Below are positions 1-11,662 of a stretch of DNA of 64,000 nt, piece after piece. The notes under the pieces were generated by a model. The model ran no database searches. It saw only the letters and a list, made by a program, of their open reading frames with translations, and had not been told where the DNA came from. The translations under genes were made by a program, and so were the position numbers. Source of the DNA: Microbotryum silenes-acaulis (taxonomy: Eukaryota > Basidiomycota > Microbotryomycetes > Microbotryales > Microbotryaceae); the NCBI GenBank assembly GCA_003665825.1, contig QPFY01000010.1, forward strand, positions 806,001 through 870,000. The letters are read 5' to 3'. The first letter of the stretch is position 1, and every line of letters begins with the position of its first letter.

Positions 1-2219
1 GGGAAGAGGTTCGAGTTGAGGGCGTCTGTGCGCAATGAAAAATGCGATTGAACAGGCGGTCAGCAAGCATGCTTGGTAGACGTGTGTTGCCCCCTATAGT
101 ATCTCTTCCCCCGCTACCGAGAATCCCCTTACCTGACAGAAATTCGAACGGAATCGCAAGTCCGTTGCCTTTGGGGGGGAACTACTCGATGGTGGGGTTG
201 TCCTGTGAACGACAGTGGGGGAAGGGCGTGACGGGTGAGAACCAGTTTTCACTCGAGCGGTAGGTCCCGGGAAGGGGCAGCTCTCACCGTGGATGCTTTG
301 TTGTTGAATCCACCGGATCTGGTACCTATTCTCATACCGTTTGGAAGTCAGTACTGATTGAGCAGGTCGTCGAACGGCCACTGCCACCCACCTCCGATGA
401 TAATGATCGAGCCATCCTGAAGGCGCGAAGTGGAGGGGTACCAACGCCTCGAAGTGAGGCGGAGCTTGTTAGGCCATTCTTGAACGTCGCAACTTCCACC
501 GACCTGGCAAGGCGTGAAAAGTCGGATTGCATTGACGCCATTCTGCGAAAACGTGTTCGACGATTCAACGCCATTGCCTCCGATAGACACCACTGAGCGT
601 GTGCGCCAAAGTTGTTCCAGTCAGCAAATAGCTTCTCGCAGAAGTCGAGCTGTTCGTGAGCGCTATTGATACTCACAGGTTCCGTTAGAGAGCCATCCAC
701 CTCCGGCGCAGAACCTGTAAGATTTGATCGATGCCACGGTGAGTTCAAGCATTGCGCTTGGAGCTCCGTCCCGACTGTTCACAGACGTCTGCGATGGTTG
801 GGTCCACTGCACACTTACGAGTTGGTCTGCAAATTCAAGTAGCGAGACGCTCCTGAGCTGATGGTGTACACTTCACCTGTGTGCGATCGGAAGAATGTTC
901 GGCATGAGCTCTCGGCCGGTCTCCGCGGATTATTAAGAACTGCGCATCCTCGAGCCGGCACTCACCCCAAGCGCTGTAACCTTTAACCTGTCCCGGATTG
1001 TTCTCGGCCTTGTCATAGCTGTACGTATTTCAGTGATGCGAGGATGCACGGTCAGTCAGTCTCCAATGTCGTACGAGGTTTATGGGCCGTAGCTAACTGC
1101 GTGCGAGACTCCGGGCGCGCGCCAGGCTAGGATATCGGGATCGACTAACACTGCAAGGACCAGTGATCCGAACGAATACGTCAGTGATCTTCATCTGAAA
1201 CATCCACGCGACGCCCAGTCACGTGGCGACGGGGAAATAGTGACGGTGCTTACTCTATGATTGAAAACGAATGTACGGAGGGCAAATCGGACAGACGAGC
1301 ATGGGTATACGAGGAGAGGTCGATGTTGTCAGTGCTCGGTCGACGTGACAGGAGGCCCGAGCGACGATGGCGGCTTCGAGGACGTCGGCGCCAGGGGCCC
1401 CAAAGACGGATTACACACTGGTACATTGCCCCCGTCGCAATGCGTGCCAGAACTAGATGTAATACCAGAGAAACTCACAAGTAGTTCGTCATCGCTGATG
1501 AGACTCATTTGCACTGCGCAAAAAAATCGCTTGCCACCGGGTCAGCTTTGGCCCCGCATGAGGAAGCACGGTCAAATGTCTCGATTAAGTGCATGTTGTC
1601 AATATATTGCTGTTTCATCCCACTCGTATTCCCGATTATGATTAGTTACTAGTTGTTGATATTAGTCGCCTCGCGCGTCTCGATCCTGCCACGCGCGCGC
1701 TCATTTAGCGCTTCTCATCTTTCTCCAACTATCTTTACTATCATCTTCGGCTCTCGTGCTTACGCGTATCGTGCCTCGGCTTCAGATTCCTGAAACATGT
1801 CTCAGCCGGACGGCGACGAGTAGGACTCGCGCGCAAAGGCGATGCCGTGACGCCTCAGCCGAGTCGACATTTCATCAAAACTTAAATCCTCCAGGTGACC
1901 ACATGCGGACTCGGGTAACACAGCCAAACAAGGAGAACGACTCACTTGCTCCAATGCCCAGATTACCGCCTGCGTTCAAGGTCGACTTGCCAGTCCACGA
2001 CTTGCCGAGGGCGCGGCGAAAGGGGCGATCGGCGCGCGCCTCAAATGACCCGACCTCGAGCTGGAGATTCCGGCGAGCGAGCTCAGCCGAATCTTCGAGG
2101 ATGGGCGATGGTAAGCCGTGCACGCCGGAGGCGCCGAGCAGTAGGCATGCGAGTGCCACACTAATCAGTGACTGCCGGACTGCAACACCCTCCGACCGGT
2201 GTTTGATGGGGGAAGTCAT
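1..2219 (-). pseudogene. Glyoxal oxidase (copper radical oxidase), partial, with in-frame stop
   Basis: Family role: secreted copper radical oxidases (AA5_1) oxidise aldehydes such as glyoxal and release H2O2. Exons I can place on the minus strand are 1946-2219, 1479-1513, 966-1018, 829-876, 677-714, 388-592, 288-318, 133-202 and <1-25. Exon 1 starts with a signal peptide (hydrophobic ISVALACLLLGASGVHG). Family motifs follow in order: YDKAENNPG, FCAGGGWLSNGT, VSIGGNG, RRWYPSTSRLQDGSIIIIGG, GGFNNKAST, DNPTIE and FPPKG. The copper and Tyr-Cys ligand region lies beyond the left edge. Two lesions are visible. A TAG at 182-184 sits where the family has an aromatic residue between DNPTIE and FPPKG. 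The 1479-1513 exon also does not join in phase with 966-1018. Introns 1 and 2 are about 430-460 bp, much longer than the others. It is either a recent pseudogene or carries sequence errors. Family assignment is confident; functional state is not. Confidence 0.8.
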
Positions 2220-2330
2220 GAAGGAGGAAGAATTTTCAGTGGAGTGGGGGAGGTGGAGGAGTAGGAGTAAGGTGGAGTAAGGCAGGGTGAAGTGAAGAAA
2301 GAGGAAGAGAAAGAGACGGAGGAAGACCAG
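2214..2330. promoter_or_regulatory. Polypurine/polypyrimidine tract at glyoxal oxidase 5' end
   Basis: About 115 bp on the plus strand are almost entirely A and G, so the glyoxal oxidase sense strand is C/T-rich immediately upstream of its start codon at 2219. C/T-rich leaders just before the start are common in fungal promoters. I infer a core-promoter or 5' UTR element; there is no direct evidence for a transcription start. Confidence 0.4.
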
Positions 2331-4714
2331 CCAGTCCGAAAGATTGGGTGGAGAATCACTGTGTCTAAGGACGATGGACCTGAGAACACTGCCAGGGTCA
2401 ATTGCGAAATGACGAGAGCGTCTCGTTCGCGCCCGACCTCGCCCTCGCGACTGTACCATGACACTCCCAATTCCCATTGAGGAAAGTTGTGCAACAGCTA
2501 AGACAAACTTCATGTAGAAAGGGTGGTGATCTGGCCTCTTGCCTCCGGAGAGCGACAGCAGAAGCATCAGCATTCCTCTTTGGGCCGCCCCCTACCTGCC
2601 CCTATCACGTGCTTTGAAGCGCTTGAGACTTAGGTATACGCAACACACCTCTCCTAGTAGGTGCGTTCAAAAATGAAGTACCTAAACATTTCACGGGATT
2701 GCAGATCAATGTCTCACGGGGCGTCGCCGGCCCTATATCTGCGAACACGAAGCCCCCTGGCCAGGGGCGAAACCCCTTCGATCTTACTTGGAAAGATCGA
2801 GACCCCGATTCTCTGTCAACTCTACAGTGTTCTGAGCTTTCAACGTAAAGATACTGTGATGGTGCTCGTGATCCTAACTCGAATATAGGGTGCTATCGGC
2901 GATTTTTAGTGTTGAGTACCACCTGTGGCACAGCGTTGACGATTGTCGCGAATTATCAGGGCATGGGAGGTCTCCGTCGATACAAGGGCAATCTCCCCGC
3001 AAGTGAGCTGCTTGTAAAGCCACATCTTACCGCCCTGAACAGATCGGCAACCCCGGGTCGATTAGGTTGGCAATATGGTAGATCAAAGTAAGAGTCTTCC
3101 GGGCCATGGGAAGATCTATCAGAGCGCGCAAAGACGCCAGGCTTGACGAGTGTGTAAGTACCCGACTCGAACCTTGCCAAGAGAGACCCTATTATATCCT
3201 TCCTGCGATCAAGCAAGGTAACCGCCCCTTAGGAGAGCAACCGCCGCCCGATGCTTGTCTTACTTTTCGAACGATTCTTGCCCCCAAGGAACCAGACAGA
3301 GACCGCCGAGCTCCGCGCCCCGCACCACGCCGCGCCAACTCAAAAATGCACCCGCAGCCCCACCGCTCGCCTCAGGCAGCGCCTCCTATAAATCTCGTCG
3401 GGCGACCATGAGCCCGCTTCGCGCTGCGCAAATTGTTCTGCGCTGCAGCCCTTGGTAGTGCACCCATCATGCGCTCTGTAGCATTGAATCCATGTCCATA
3501 AGATGATTTTCACATTCCTAGACAGCTCATGGTCTGTCGGTACCTCGATTCGTACTGTTCGCCATGGAACTCGCCAGGAACTCGGCTCAGAAATCAATCA
3601 AGACATGAGACACTTGAAACCATTTTCTGAGCCTCCATTTCGCGCACCCTAACGGTCGTCCATCGATCGGCCACGGCAAGTGGCCTTTCGCCGCCTATAA
3701 TCCTGACCCCGCCCACCCGCCCGCGCGGCACGAAGCACGTTTATAATAGGTCGGAGAGGCCCGGTGAACGGCGAGCGTGCACCGCGGCAGTCGGCAATCC
3801 CCCACATGGCGAATGCCCCATCCATGAATTGCATGACGTCTCGGGATGGCGATTCACAGATGGGCTGCATCGCCCGGTCGAGCGATGCGAGACATGACAT
3901 GCCTCGTAGATCCTAAAAAAAGTAAAAAGGTTGGCCAACACCATGTGTGGTGCACATGACACCCATATGGCACTCTTGGCAGAGACGATCGGATCGAGCG
4001 CATCGAGGGACAGAGCACCTTAACACCCTGGCAAGATTCCTTTCAAGCAAAAGAGCTGGAAGGCAGTTGCGCATCTTGCAATTCGATCGGCCTCCGGAGA
4101 AGCTTAAATCCTCAGCTGCCTAGGACAGCACGGTAGGTACTAGGTGGGCGATATTTGGGTGTGATTATATCCGCTCTCCAGGCTTTGTGCTTAGGGTAGT
4201 GTAGGGAGACGGTGTCCCGGCAGATTTTGTTCGTGCGGTGCTAGATATTCGAGCTGCCGATCCGACGCAGTGGCGTGGAGGCACTGAGCATGACACTCGG
4301 CCCTGGCAGCCTACTCTGAATCTTGAGACACTTGAAGCAATACCCTGGCTTTGATGACTATTCGGCACTGCCTAGGCAGGCAATAATTCGCTCACCGGTT
4401 GTCCGGCGTGAAAACGCCATGCGATCGGGCGATCCCCGCAGCAGCAGCTCGGTTAGTCGCCCGGGCCTCAGGCGCTCATGCGCTGCCGTGCGTGCGATCC
4501 AAAGCCCCCTGCGACGGTGCATATGCCCATCCTTGCACTAGAGCAAACCCTCGAGCGATTGGAAAACATCGATTCAACCCAACCATATTGCATACAGTGT
4601 TCTATGAGCGCTACATCTACAATTACACAATGGCGCCCAAAGATCCATCGTCCCTGATGGCTGAATCCGAACAGGCTACGGGACCAACAAATCATACATG
4701 CCGCTTGGGAGGTG
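2331..4714. other. Intergenic region without recognisable gene
   Basis: Only short, overlapping open frames occur here. None shows family motifs, a sensible splice pattern or biased codon use. No tRNA-like cloverleaf or terminal inverted repeat was seen. The left part should hold the glyoxal oxidase promoter and the right end the 3' flank of the GH5 gene. At over 2 kb it is the largest empty stretch in an otherwise compact window. Confidence 0.5.
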
Positions 4715-6543
4715 CTACAGTTCGGTGACTTTGGCCTTCTCCCACGGCTTCCTCTTCTTCAAATCGGTCGTTCCCATTGTCGCCGAAGCATTCTGCGGAC
4801 ATTGTACACTGGGCAGATCGTTGAGCGTGAGCGAAGAAATCGCCGCGCCCCACCAAGTCACATTGTTGCTAAATCTGTAGGCATGCTCGGTCAACTCGAC
4901 GACGTTCTGCCCGCTTCCATCTACAACTCGAGGATCTGAAGGGTAGTGGAGCGTATATCCGTCGCCGTGGGGCACGTATTGACAGCATGTCGAGTCCTTG
5001 CCGAAGAGAGACCAGTAGAAGGACCCGGAGAGCTTCCCGTCCGAAGCGAGGCCTTCGACGGCCGGAAGGAACGACGAGAGCGGCGTCGGCAAGAAGGCGT
5101 GAATGAGGGCTCCCAAGGGTGCGGCGAGTAGGAGGATTAACAACGAAACATGCCATCGACGAATGGGCAAGGTCCGGTCCAGGAACGACCGGCGCCCGTC
5201 GTAGGATGGCAAAGCACTAGATGAGGCTCCGAGTGGTGTGGATGGTGGGGGGAAAGCGTACTTGGAGTCGGATTCCTCAACGAGAGGCACAGAGGCAGAG
5301 GAGAGTCGAACCGAGTCGCTGTGCATGACCTCGAAATACGATGCCTTGGCTTGCCTTCTCCGACGTTTTCGACCGCGGCAGCAAAAGCAGCCGAGACTGG
5401 CTTGCCATGGCCACCATCGAGCAGGCAGCAGGAAGACAAGCGCGGCCAGTACCGCCGGGATGAGTACAGCAAGGTACGTGAGAGGAAAGTAGTATCGGTT
5501 CGTCCAGTCGAACTCTCCGAGGAGGAACACTTTGCCACTCGAGTGGGCCAGGTTTGCCGCTTTGCGCACGTTGTACGAGTAAGGGGGATAGGCGTGATCG
5601 GAAACGATGTCGATTTCGTCTATGTTCAAGCCGGCCTTGTGAACGCCGTAAGACCCATCAACGACGAGAGTATTGGGTGCCAGAGATTTGATGAGCTTGG
5701 CAATCGACGTCGTCCACTCGGAAGGGGGCGGGTAGTTGCTGCCACCCCATCCGCCGAGCTCATTGCCCGTTTCGAACGCAAGAACGGTTGGGTCTTCGGC
5801 CATGGTCAAGTTTGTGAGGCTGGAACGATGTGAGAGCAATGTCGTGACATAGAGCGCAAAGTCCGAGTAGACTTGGGAGGTGGTGTCGTAGAAGGGGCCA
5901 AAGTCGGCTTTGGGATTCGTCGCCGACAGATTCCTCCAACGCAGAAAGGTCGGGATCCCTCCGTGGTAGTAGTCGTACTGATCGGTTAAGGGTATGATGA
6001 GTCGCAGACCGTATGCACGAGCAGTTGAAAGGGCAAAGTCGATCGTCTCGAGAGCGGTTTCGTTGAAGGTGCCGAGACTGGGTTCGACCGAACGCGAGTT
6101 GCCGACGGATACGCCGAGCGTCGTTGAGCGGATCGTGTCTGTGTCAAACGGAAACAGACACACGGGCTTTTAGCAACCCTGATTGATGGAGAGCAATGTT
6201 TCTTGACGATAGATCAAACTCACTCGCGCCCATGGTTGCCGCAATCGCCATGACTTCGAGCACGCGTGATTGCGAGGGCCAAGCCGGGTTGGGCTGCACA
6301 TTCTCGTCCTGCCCTGTGACGGCCGCAGACCAAGAGCCTAGAGATCAGTCATACATGCCGTTTCCAGCTGTACTAGTCAGACGCCTACCTAGCCAGTATA
6401 TGTTGGGTCCTACGGCGACCCAGGGGTTGTCCTCGAGCATCAAGCGAGTGCCATCACGCGTGACGAAGCTCGTAGCAGGCTCCACCCCGAGCTGCGATGG
6501 CGAGCTGAGCAGATGCGCGGGAGACGACGCGGTCGAAAGGCAC
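4715..6543 (-). CDS. GH5 family glycoside hydrolase (endo-beta-mannanase-like) with internal membrane hairpin
   Basis: Predicted to hydrolyse beta-1,4-mannan-type glycans outside the cell. Exons run 6543-6389, 6337-6224 and 6138-4715; the splices GLU NIYWLG|SWSAA and ATMGAN|TIRSTT are in frame. Barrel motifs appear in order: NIYWLG, GANTIR, DQYDYYHGG, FETGNELGGW with the acid/base Glu of NEL, then VFLLGEFDW with the nucleophile Glu. About 145 residues follow that normal GH5 enzymes lack: a helix (YLAVLIPAVLAALVFLLPA), a CFCC plus RGRKRRRR cytosolic-looking loop rich in Ser, and a second helix (LLILLLAAPLGALIHAFL). The barrel then resumes with SGSFYWSLFGKD and HGDGYTLHYP. The 5' exon with the true start and any signal peptide lies upstream of 6543, past an acceptor at 6544, and was not resolved. 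Substrate specificity is inferred from similarity only. Confidence 0.75.
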
Positions 6544-7261
6544 CTGTTTGTCGCATACGACGCGTCACAGGTGCAAAGTAGATGTCAGCAAGAACAAGGT
6601 TGGAGGTGCGGAGGTCTCGCAGAGCGCCAGGTGCGGTGCGAACGTGATGACCGCACGCCGGGTTGGGCTCGGTCTCAGGAGATGGCATCCGTTCAGGAGA
6701 CCCTGTTCATTACTGCGAGGGGGATGTTCAGGGGAGCGTCGACCCAAGCCGGGACGTACGAGGACGACGACGACGAGGACGAGGCCATCTCAGCTCTTGT
6801 GCGGATCTGGGTCGGCCTATAGGCTGTGCATCGACCGGGGTCCAAAGCCGAAGCGCGAGGACTCCGACGGATGGCGGCGGCCTGCGCTTGCGCCCCGGGG
6901 GAGCGCACGGGCTGGGCGGGCACCCGGCCACTGGTCGACTTCAAGTGGCAGTCCCGGCGGGGTTAGCAAACCCACTACCCACTGCAGTCTACACACAGAT
7001 TCCGGGGTCTTAGAGAGTTGAAATTTGAGACGAATACGTGTGATCCGACAGGGCGACGGTATGCGGTTACGGTCCTCGCTGGCGTCACGCCAACCTACTC
7101 CGAGTCGATTGCGATGTTCAAACGGGCCACACTATTTTTTGTACACGCGTGGTCCGTGCGCGTCTGCGTCATTCTGGCGGGTCTCGCGTCGATGCTCGAC
7201 GTTTCCTGCCTCTACCACCGTCACGGCCCCCTTCGCACCATCGACACCCAATCCTCACCAA
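6544..7261. other. Divergent intergenic region and unresolved GH5 5' exon
   Basis: This holds the start of the GH5 gene on the minus strand and the SHY1 promoter on the plus strand. A minus-strand frame beginning at 6688 could be the first GH5 exon, but its residues look neither like a signal peptide nor conserved, so I did not adopt it. Nothing else is recognised. Confidence 0.4.
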
Positions 7262-8594
7262 ATGGCTTCCCTGCTTCGATCGACGACTCGAACACCTTGC
7301 CCAAGGCCGCATCAAGCCTGGACCACGCCTCGATTGTCAGTGGTTCGTCCACGACCCTGCTCGCTCGTTGCGCAACGATTCTCGTCTACCCAGTCCCATT
7401 CGAGCTCGACATCCCGATCGAGACCGTTCGTATGGATACTGGGCATCATGCCCGTATTCACGTTCGGCCTGGGCACATGGCAGTTGCAGCGACTGCAGTG
7501 GAAGCTCGACATGATCGATCGTCTCGAGATCAAGCTCCACCAGGAACCTGTCGGATTGCCCGCGCGGATCGAGTGCGTCGCCATCTGACCTCCTTCTGGT
7601 GCATTTTTTTACATTTGGTCTTCAATGTATTGATGATCGTTCACTCGCTTTTACGCACTTTGCTTCCCTGCGTCGTCATCTCTCCCCCCTGTCGGGTCCG
7701 GTCCATCGCTGTCTCTTCCTCGTGGGTATCTTCACTACAGTCCCGCAGCCATCCCCGAATTCGCCTACCGCAAAGTGATCGTCAAAGGCAAATTCGACCA
7801 TGAACATGAGATTGAACTCGGGCCCAAGACGAGGGACGGCGAACTCGGCTACCATGTCGTCACTCCCTTAATTCGAGGCGAGGGACAGGATACGATCATG
7901 GTTAACCGAGGATTCGTCAAGAGGGTCAGGAAGGAAACCAAGGATCGACCCGAGAGTCTTGTAAGTCTGTTTTTTCGCTCGTGGTCGACTGGGTTCTGCG
8001 TGTAGCTTTGCTAGCAGGGATCGGGATAAACGCCCCTAACCCGATTCTCACGATTTTCCCTGGTAAATCCTTCCAGACCGAAGGCACCGTACAAGTCGTA
8101 GGCATGCTGCGCGACCAAGAAAAACGCAACTCGTTCACACCGGAGAACAGTCCGGAGAAGGGGCAATGGGTCTTCTCGGACATTGCACAGATGGCCCAAT
8201 ACACCCACGCCGAGCCGGTGCTGGTCGATGAGATCTTCAGTCAGTCGTGGCTCACTGTAGCACAGCCGATCGTTGGCCAAACATGCTAATGTACCAACGT
8301 GATTCGTAGTGGGACATGCTGGAGAGGCAGGCACAAGAGTGCAGGACGGGATACCGGTAGGGCGAGAAGCTACCATCACACTGCGGAATCAACACCTAAC
8401 ATACGCCATCACCTGGTACGTGCTCTGTCCACGTGCAACCGTCTGATGACTACAAGTAAGCTGAATCTTTCTCGGCTTCTTTTTTCAATAGGTACGCCCT
8501 GTCGGCAGCCACCTCCATCCTCCTGTTCCGCCTCATGAGGAGACCGGCACGGATGTCGACTGCCCAATTCAGATCTCAGTCGAAAGAGTTTTGA
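7262..8594 (+). CDS. SHY1: SURF1/Shy1 cytochrome c oxidase assembly protein
   Basis: Mitochondrial inner-membrane chaperone needed to assemble cytochrome c oxidase, linked to heme a insertion into Cox1. Five exons: 7262-7572, 7741-7960, 8077-8239, 8310-8415 and 8492-8594. They sum to 903 bp (300 aa) with all phases consistent. The N-terminus is Arg/Ser/Thr-rich and acid-poor, like a mitochondrial presequence. The first membrane helix carries the signature FTFGLGTWQLQRLQWK. The intermembrane-space domain has YRKVIVKGKFDHE, ELGYHVVTPL and VNRGFV. The C-terminal helix is YAITWYALSAATSILLF. The start was chosen because it is the first in-frame ATG (context CACCAAATGG) and gives a full-length SURF1. 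The gene converges on the lipase gene, with 268 bp between stop codons. Confidence 0.93.
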
Positions 8595-8862
8595 CTGAAG
8601 CTACACATGCAATCACACCCACCATTTCATCAAACACACCCTGAGCCGGACACGAGCCTCTGACGAGGTGCATGTCCCAACAAGCTTTCTTCGTGATGAA
8701 GCACCGCAAGCGGAATAAGATTGCAACATTGACAACAGGATACATAGTCTAGAACAAGGTGGTTCTAGGGATTAGTTTCTGTTCTGGGGTGATGGTATGG
8801 ATACATTTCCTTTCAGTCGCGTGACGACTGCAGAGAGATCTCAGAATAAATGGAGTTGACAT

Positions 8863-11662
8863 TTAGTGAAGTCGACCGTTCGATTTGCTGGGCGCGTCGG
8901 ACTTGAAAGCGGCGGAAAGTTCTTCGGGGTACCTCGGACGGGTGCGCTCAATGTCCTCGAGGAAAGAATTGAAGCAGAGCTCGACGGCGTCAATATGCCT
9001 GGTGAAAAATACAAGATGCACGAGCATGAGCAAGGATTGGTCTGCAATTCGTCCTCGGGCGGACTGACCAGAAGAAGTCGCAGTGCTCGCCCTCGTCGAG
9101 CTTTTGAACGCGAATGACCTTGACGTCGGTCTCCTTTTCCCTCAAACGCTCGAGTAGAGGCTCGGTCAAGACGAGGTAATCAAGACTACCGTGGTGAATG
9201 GCCAGAGGCGGGAATCGGTGATCGAACCATTTGTCGACGTTCGGGTCGAGCACGCAGCCGCGAGTCGAGAAGCCGCCGTAGCCGGTCCACCAAAAGATGG
9301 ACGCCGAGGACACGGGCGACGGGGTGAAGCGGAACATCTTGGGTTTGCGTCGATTGAGCTATGCGCCAGAGATGACATTCGATACAATTAGTCCCTGGTC
9401 ATGCTTCAACTCTGTGCTCATGGGACACTCACCCAATTTCTGTCAGTCCAGTTGAACAAGAAGGCAAACATTTGGTATCCGAGAAGACCAAACAGTTTGC
9501 TTGGGGTGAGGTTGTAGGAGATACGCATCAAGGGAATGAAGTCGAGCACGCCAAACCAACGTCGCCACGTCTTCCACTTCATGCTTTTGAGCGCGCCAAA
9601 GGGGAATCCGGTCGTCAACGGTCCGGCGTAAACGGCAGGAGCGAGCGCGATGAAGACTGAAAGCTTCTCTCCAAGCTCGGGGACCATTCCTTGAGCTGAA
9701 GCCAATATGGACGTCAGCTATGGGATCACGTATGCGTACGTGTTAGATGAGAGAGAGACCGACCAAGCGAGCAGAACATGGTCGCATTCCCCTGACTGTG
9801 CCCAATAAAGGCGATCTACAGCGGAGGGAACCCATACCACATTAGCACCCGAAGATCAGGCTCACGAAGCCGACTTGGTCTCACCTTGTCGTAACCAGTC
9901 TCGCGCCGAACGTGATCCACCATGGCGGGCAGGTCGTAGAGAGCCAGCTCCTTGATGTTGTAGTCTAGTGATCCCCAACAAAACTTTAGAGTCGGCATGG
10001 TTCTCATTTGCTTTCGCACATCAGCGACACAGAGCCTCACCCCAAAATCTTGGGTCCGATCTCTTCAATCGCACATGACCCATGTCGAAGACACCCCGAT
10101 TGTTGCCCAAGTAGACTTGGTAGTCTCTGCAACAAGAATATCGAGCCCGTCAACGTTAGAGATATACCGCAAGGCGATAGTACGACGGTTCTTCGCATGC
10201 CAGACTGACCCATGCTCAGCCAGCCAGAAGGCCAAACTCCTCTCCTCACTCGTGATGAAACTTCCACAACTCTGAAACAAGCCATGCTGAATCAAGACGG
10301 GGAAGCCTCGCCTGCCGTCGCTATGAACCTTGGACTTCTTGTTGAGGCATTCGACGCGGAAGACCTTGAGCAAGTACCCGTCTTTGGTCTGCACGGTTTG
10401 CTCGATGCAGTCGAAGCCACATTCGCGCGCATAGTACTGAATATCCCTGACGACTTGCTCGTTCGCGTACTTGGCTCGCATCTCGTCGGTATCCCACGGA
10501 CGTCTCTCGCGTACGTCTCGGATGCCCCTAAGCCATCGACGAACGGCGAGCCAGGCGCGGCAGCCGAGTGCCCAGGTGACGATCAGTATGAGGAAGGCCG
10601 TGCTGGCAGCGTTGGATAAGAGTTGCAGGAAGAAGAGCCTGATGCGAGAGATGAGAGTCGGAGCAGGGAGAGGCCCAGAGCGGGCGGTGGAGGGGAAGGT
10701 GCCAAAAGAGCCGAATGCAGAGTGCGAGAGCGTGTAGGTTCGAGGTCGGGGTCGGGACGGCGTCGAATCGAGGAAGGACAGCTGAGTGCCATCCGCGGGC
10801 TGTTGGATGATGGGCACTGCGACGAGCGACGACGTTGAAGTCGTCGAAAGAGCCGGAGAGGGCAGTGGGGACGTGCACCGAGGTAGAGGAGACGGCCGAG
10901 GCAACGACTCGACCAATTCTTCGGTCGGACCTACGAGGAAATTGAAGACAATCTTCTCAGTCAAGGCAACGTTCCAAGCACCGGCCGATCGGGCCAATCC
11001 AATTCACCTGACAGGTAATTCCTCTGAGCTCTCTCGGCTTCGCCGTACTCCGAGTCATCATCTTCGTCGTTCTCGGTATCGTCTTGGCGCCACACCAAGT
11101 TTTCGCTCTCGGCGTCGCCTGTTAGCCCGCTAGGCAATCCATTGAGCCTCATGGGACCGGTAATCGTCTTTCGCCTCGACCGGCCCCTCATCTCGGAGTA
11201 ACCCTTATCAATGAAGTGATCCACAAGCCAGTCGCCGACCTCGATCGTCGGTGGAGGGACGTGGAGGTCGAGAGCGGCGGTGAGTCCGCCATTACCCAGG
11301 TTGGAAAGAGGCGTGAGACCGTTCCGAGCGGATTGGAGCTCCAACTCGTGTGGTGATCCGCCTCGTTTGATCTGTGAGACGGGCGTCGTTGGAGTCGAAT
11401 AGGCCTTGGGCTTTGGGCCATTGACTTTGACAGGTGGTTTCATGATCTGGGATCCACTCGAGTCGTCGCTCGAGCTCGACGAGGACACCGAGGACGAGGA
11501 CGAGGTCGAGATGGTTGTTATCGACGACTTGGACGATGCGCGTGGGCTGCGCCGAGCGATGCCGCTGGGGTTCGGCGGGGCGAACGAGGCCGATGTTGTA
11601 ACGTGATCTGGGTCCTTGCGTGCTTCACCAGACGGCTTGGATTTGGAGGACTTGGTCGACAT
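8863..11662 (-). CDS. AB-hydrolase lipase, steryl ester hydrolase type (Tgl1/Yeh1/Yeh2 family)
   Basis: The family is lysosomal-acid-lipase-like and hydrolyses steryl esters or triacylglycerols at lipid droplets or the plasma membrane. The protein starts MSTKSSKSKPS with a roughly 230-residue Ser-rich, acidic, probably disordered region. A membrane helix follows (AASTAFLILIVTWALG), then the catalytic domain. Motifs: CIEQTVQTKDGYLL, IQHGLFQSCGSF (oxyanion region), LGNNRGVFDMGH, IAFIGHSQGNATMF with the nucleophile Ser, and the WKTWRRWFG/ISYNLTPSK cap region. The late HYGSLDYLVL-like strand and EGEHCDFFW carry the acid and His of the triad. Several introns interrupt it; the last one (after DFFW) gives a C-terminus ending SNGRLH. 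It is longer than yeast Yeh2 at the N-terminus. Family is confident; substrate and location are inferred. Confidence 0.85.

Noticed and set aside
348..444. Reading the glyoxal oxidase frame straight through as WQWPFDDLLNQY
   Set aside because: That tail is intronic. Splicing to 288-318 gives GGFNNKAST followed by DNPTIE, which matches the family.
3100..3200. tRNA-like TTCGA arm near 3165 on the minus strand
   Set aside because: No matching acceptor, D or anticodon stems could be folded around it.
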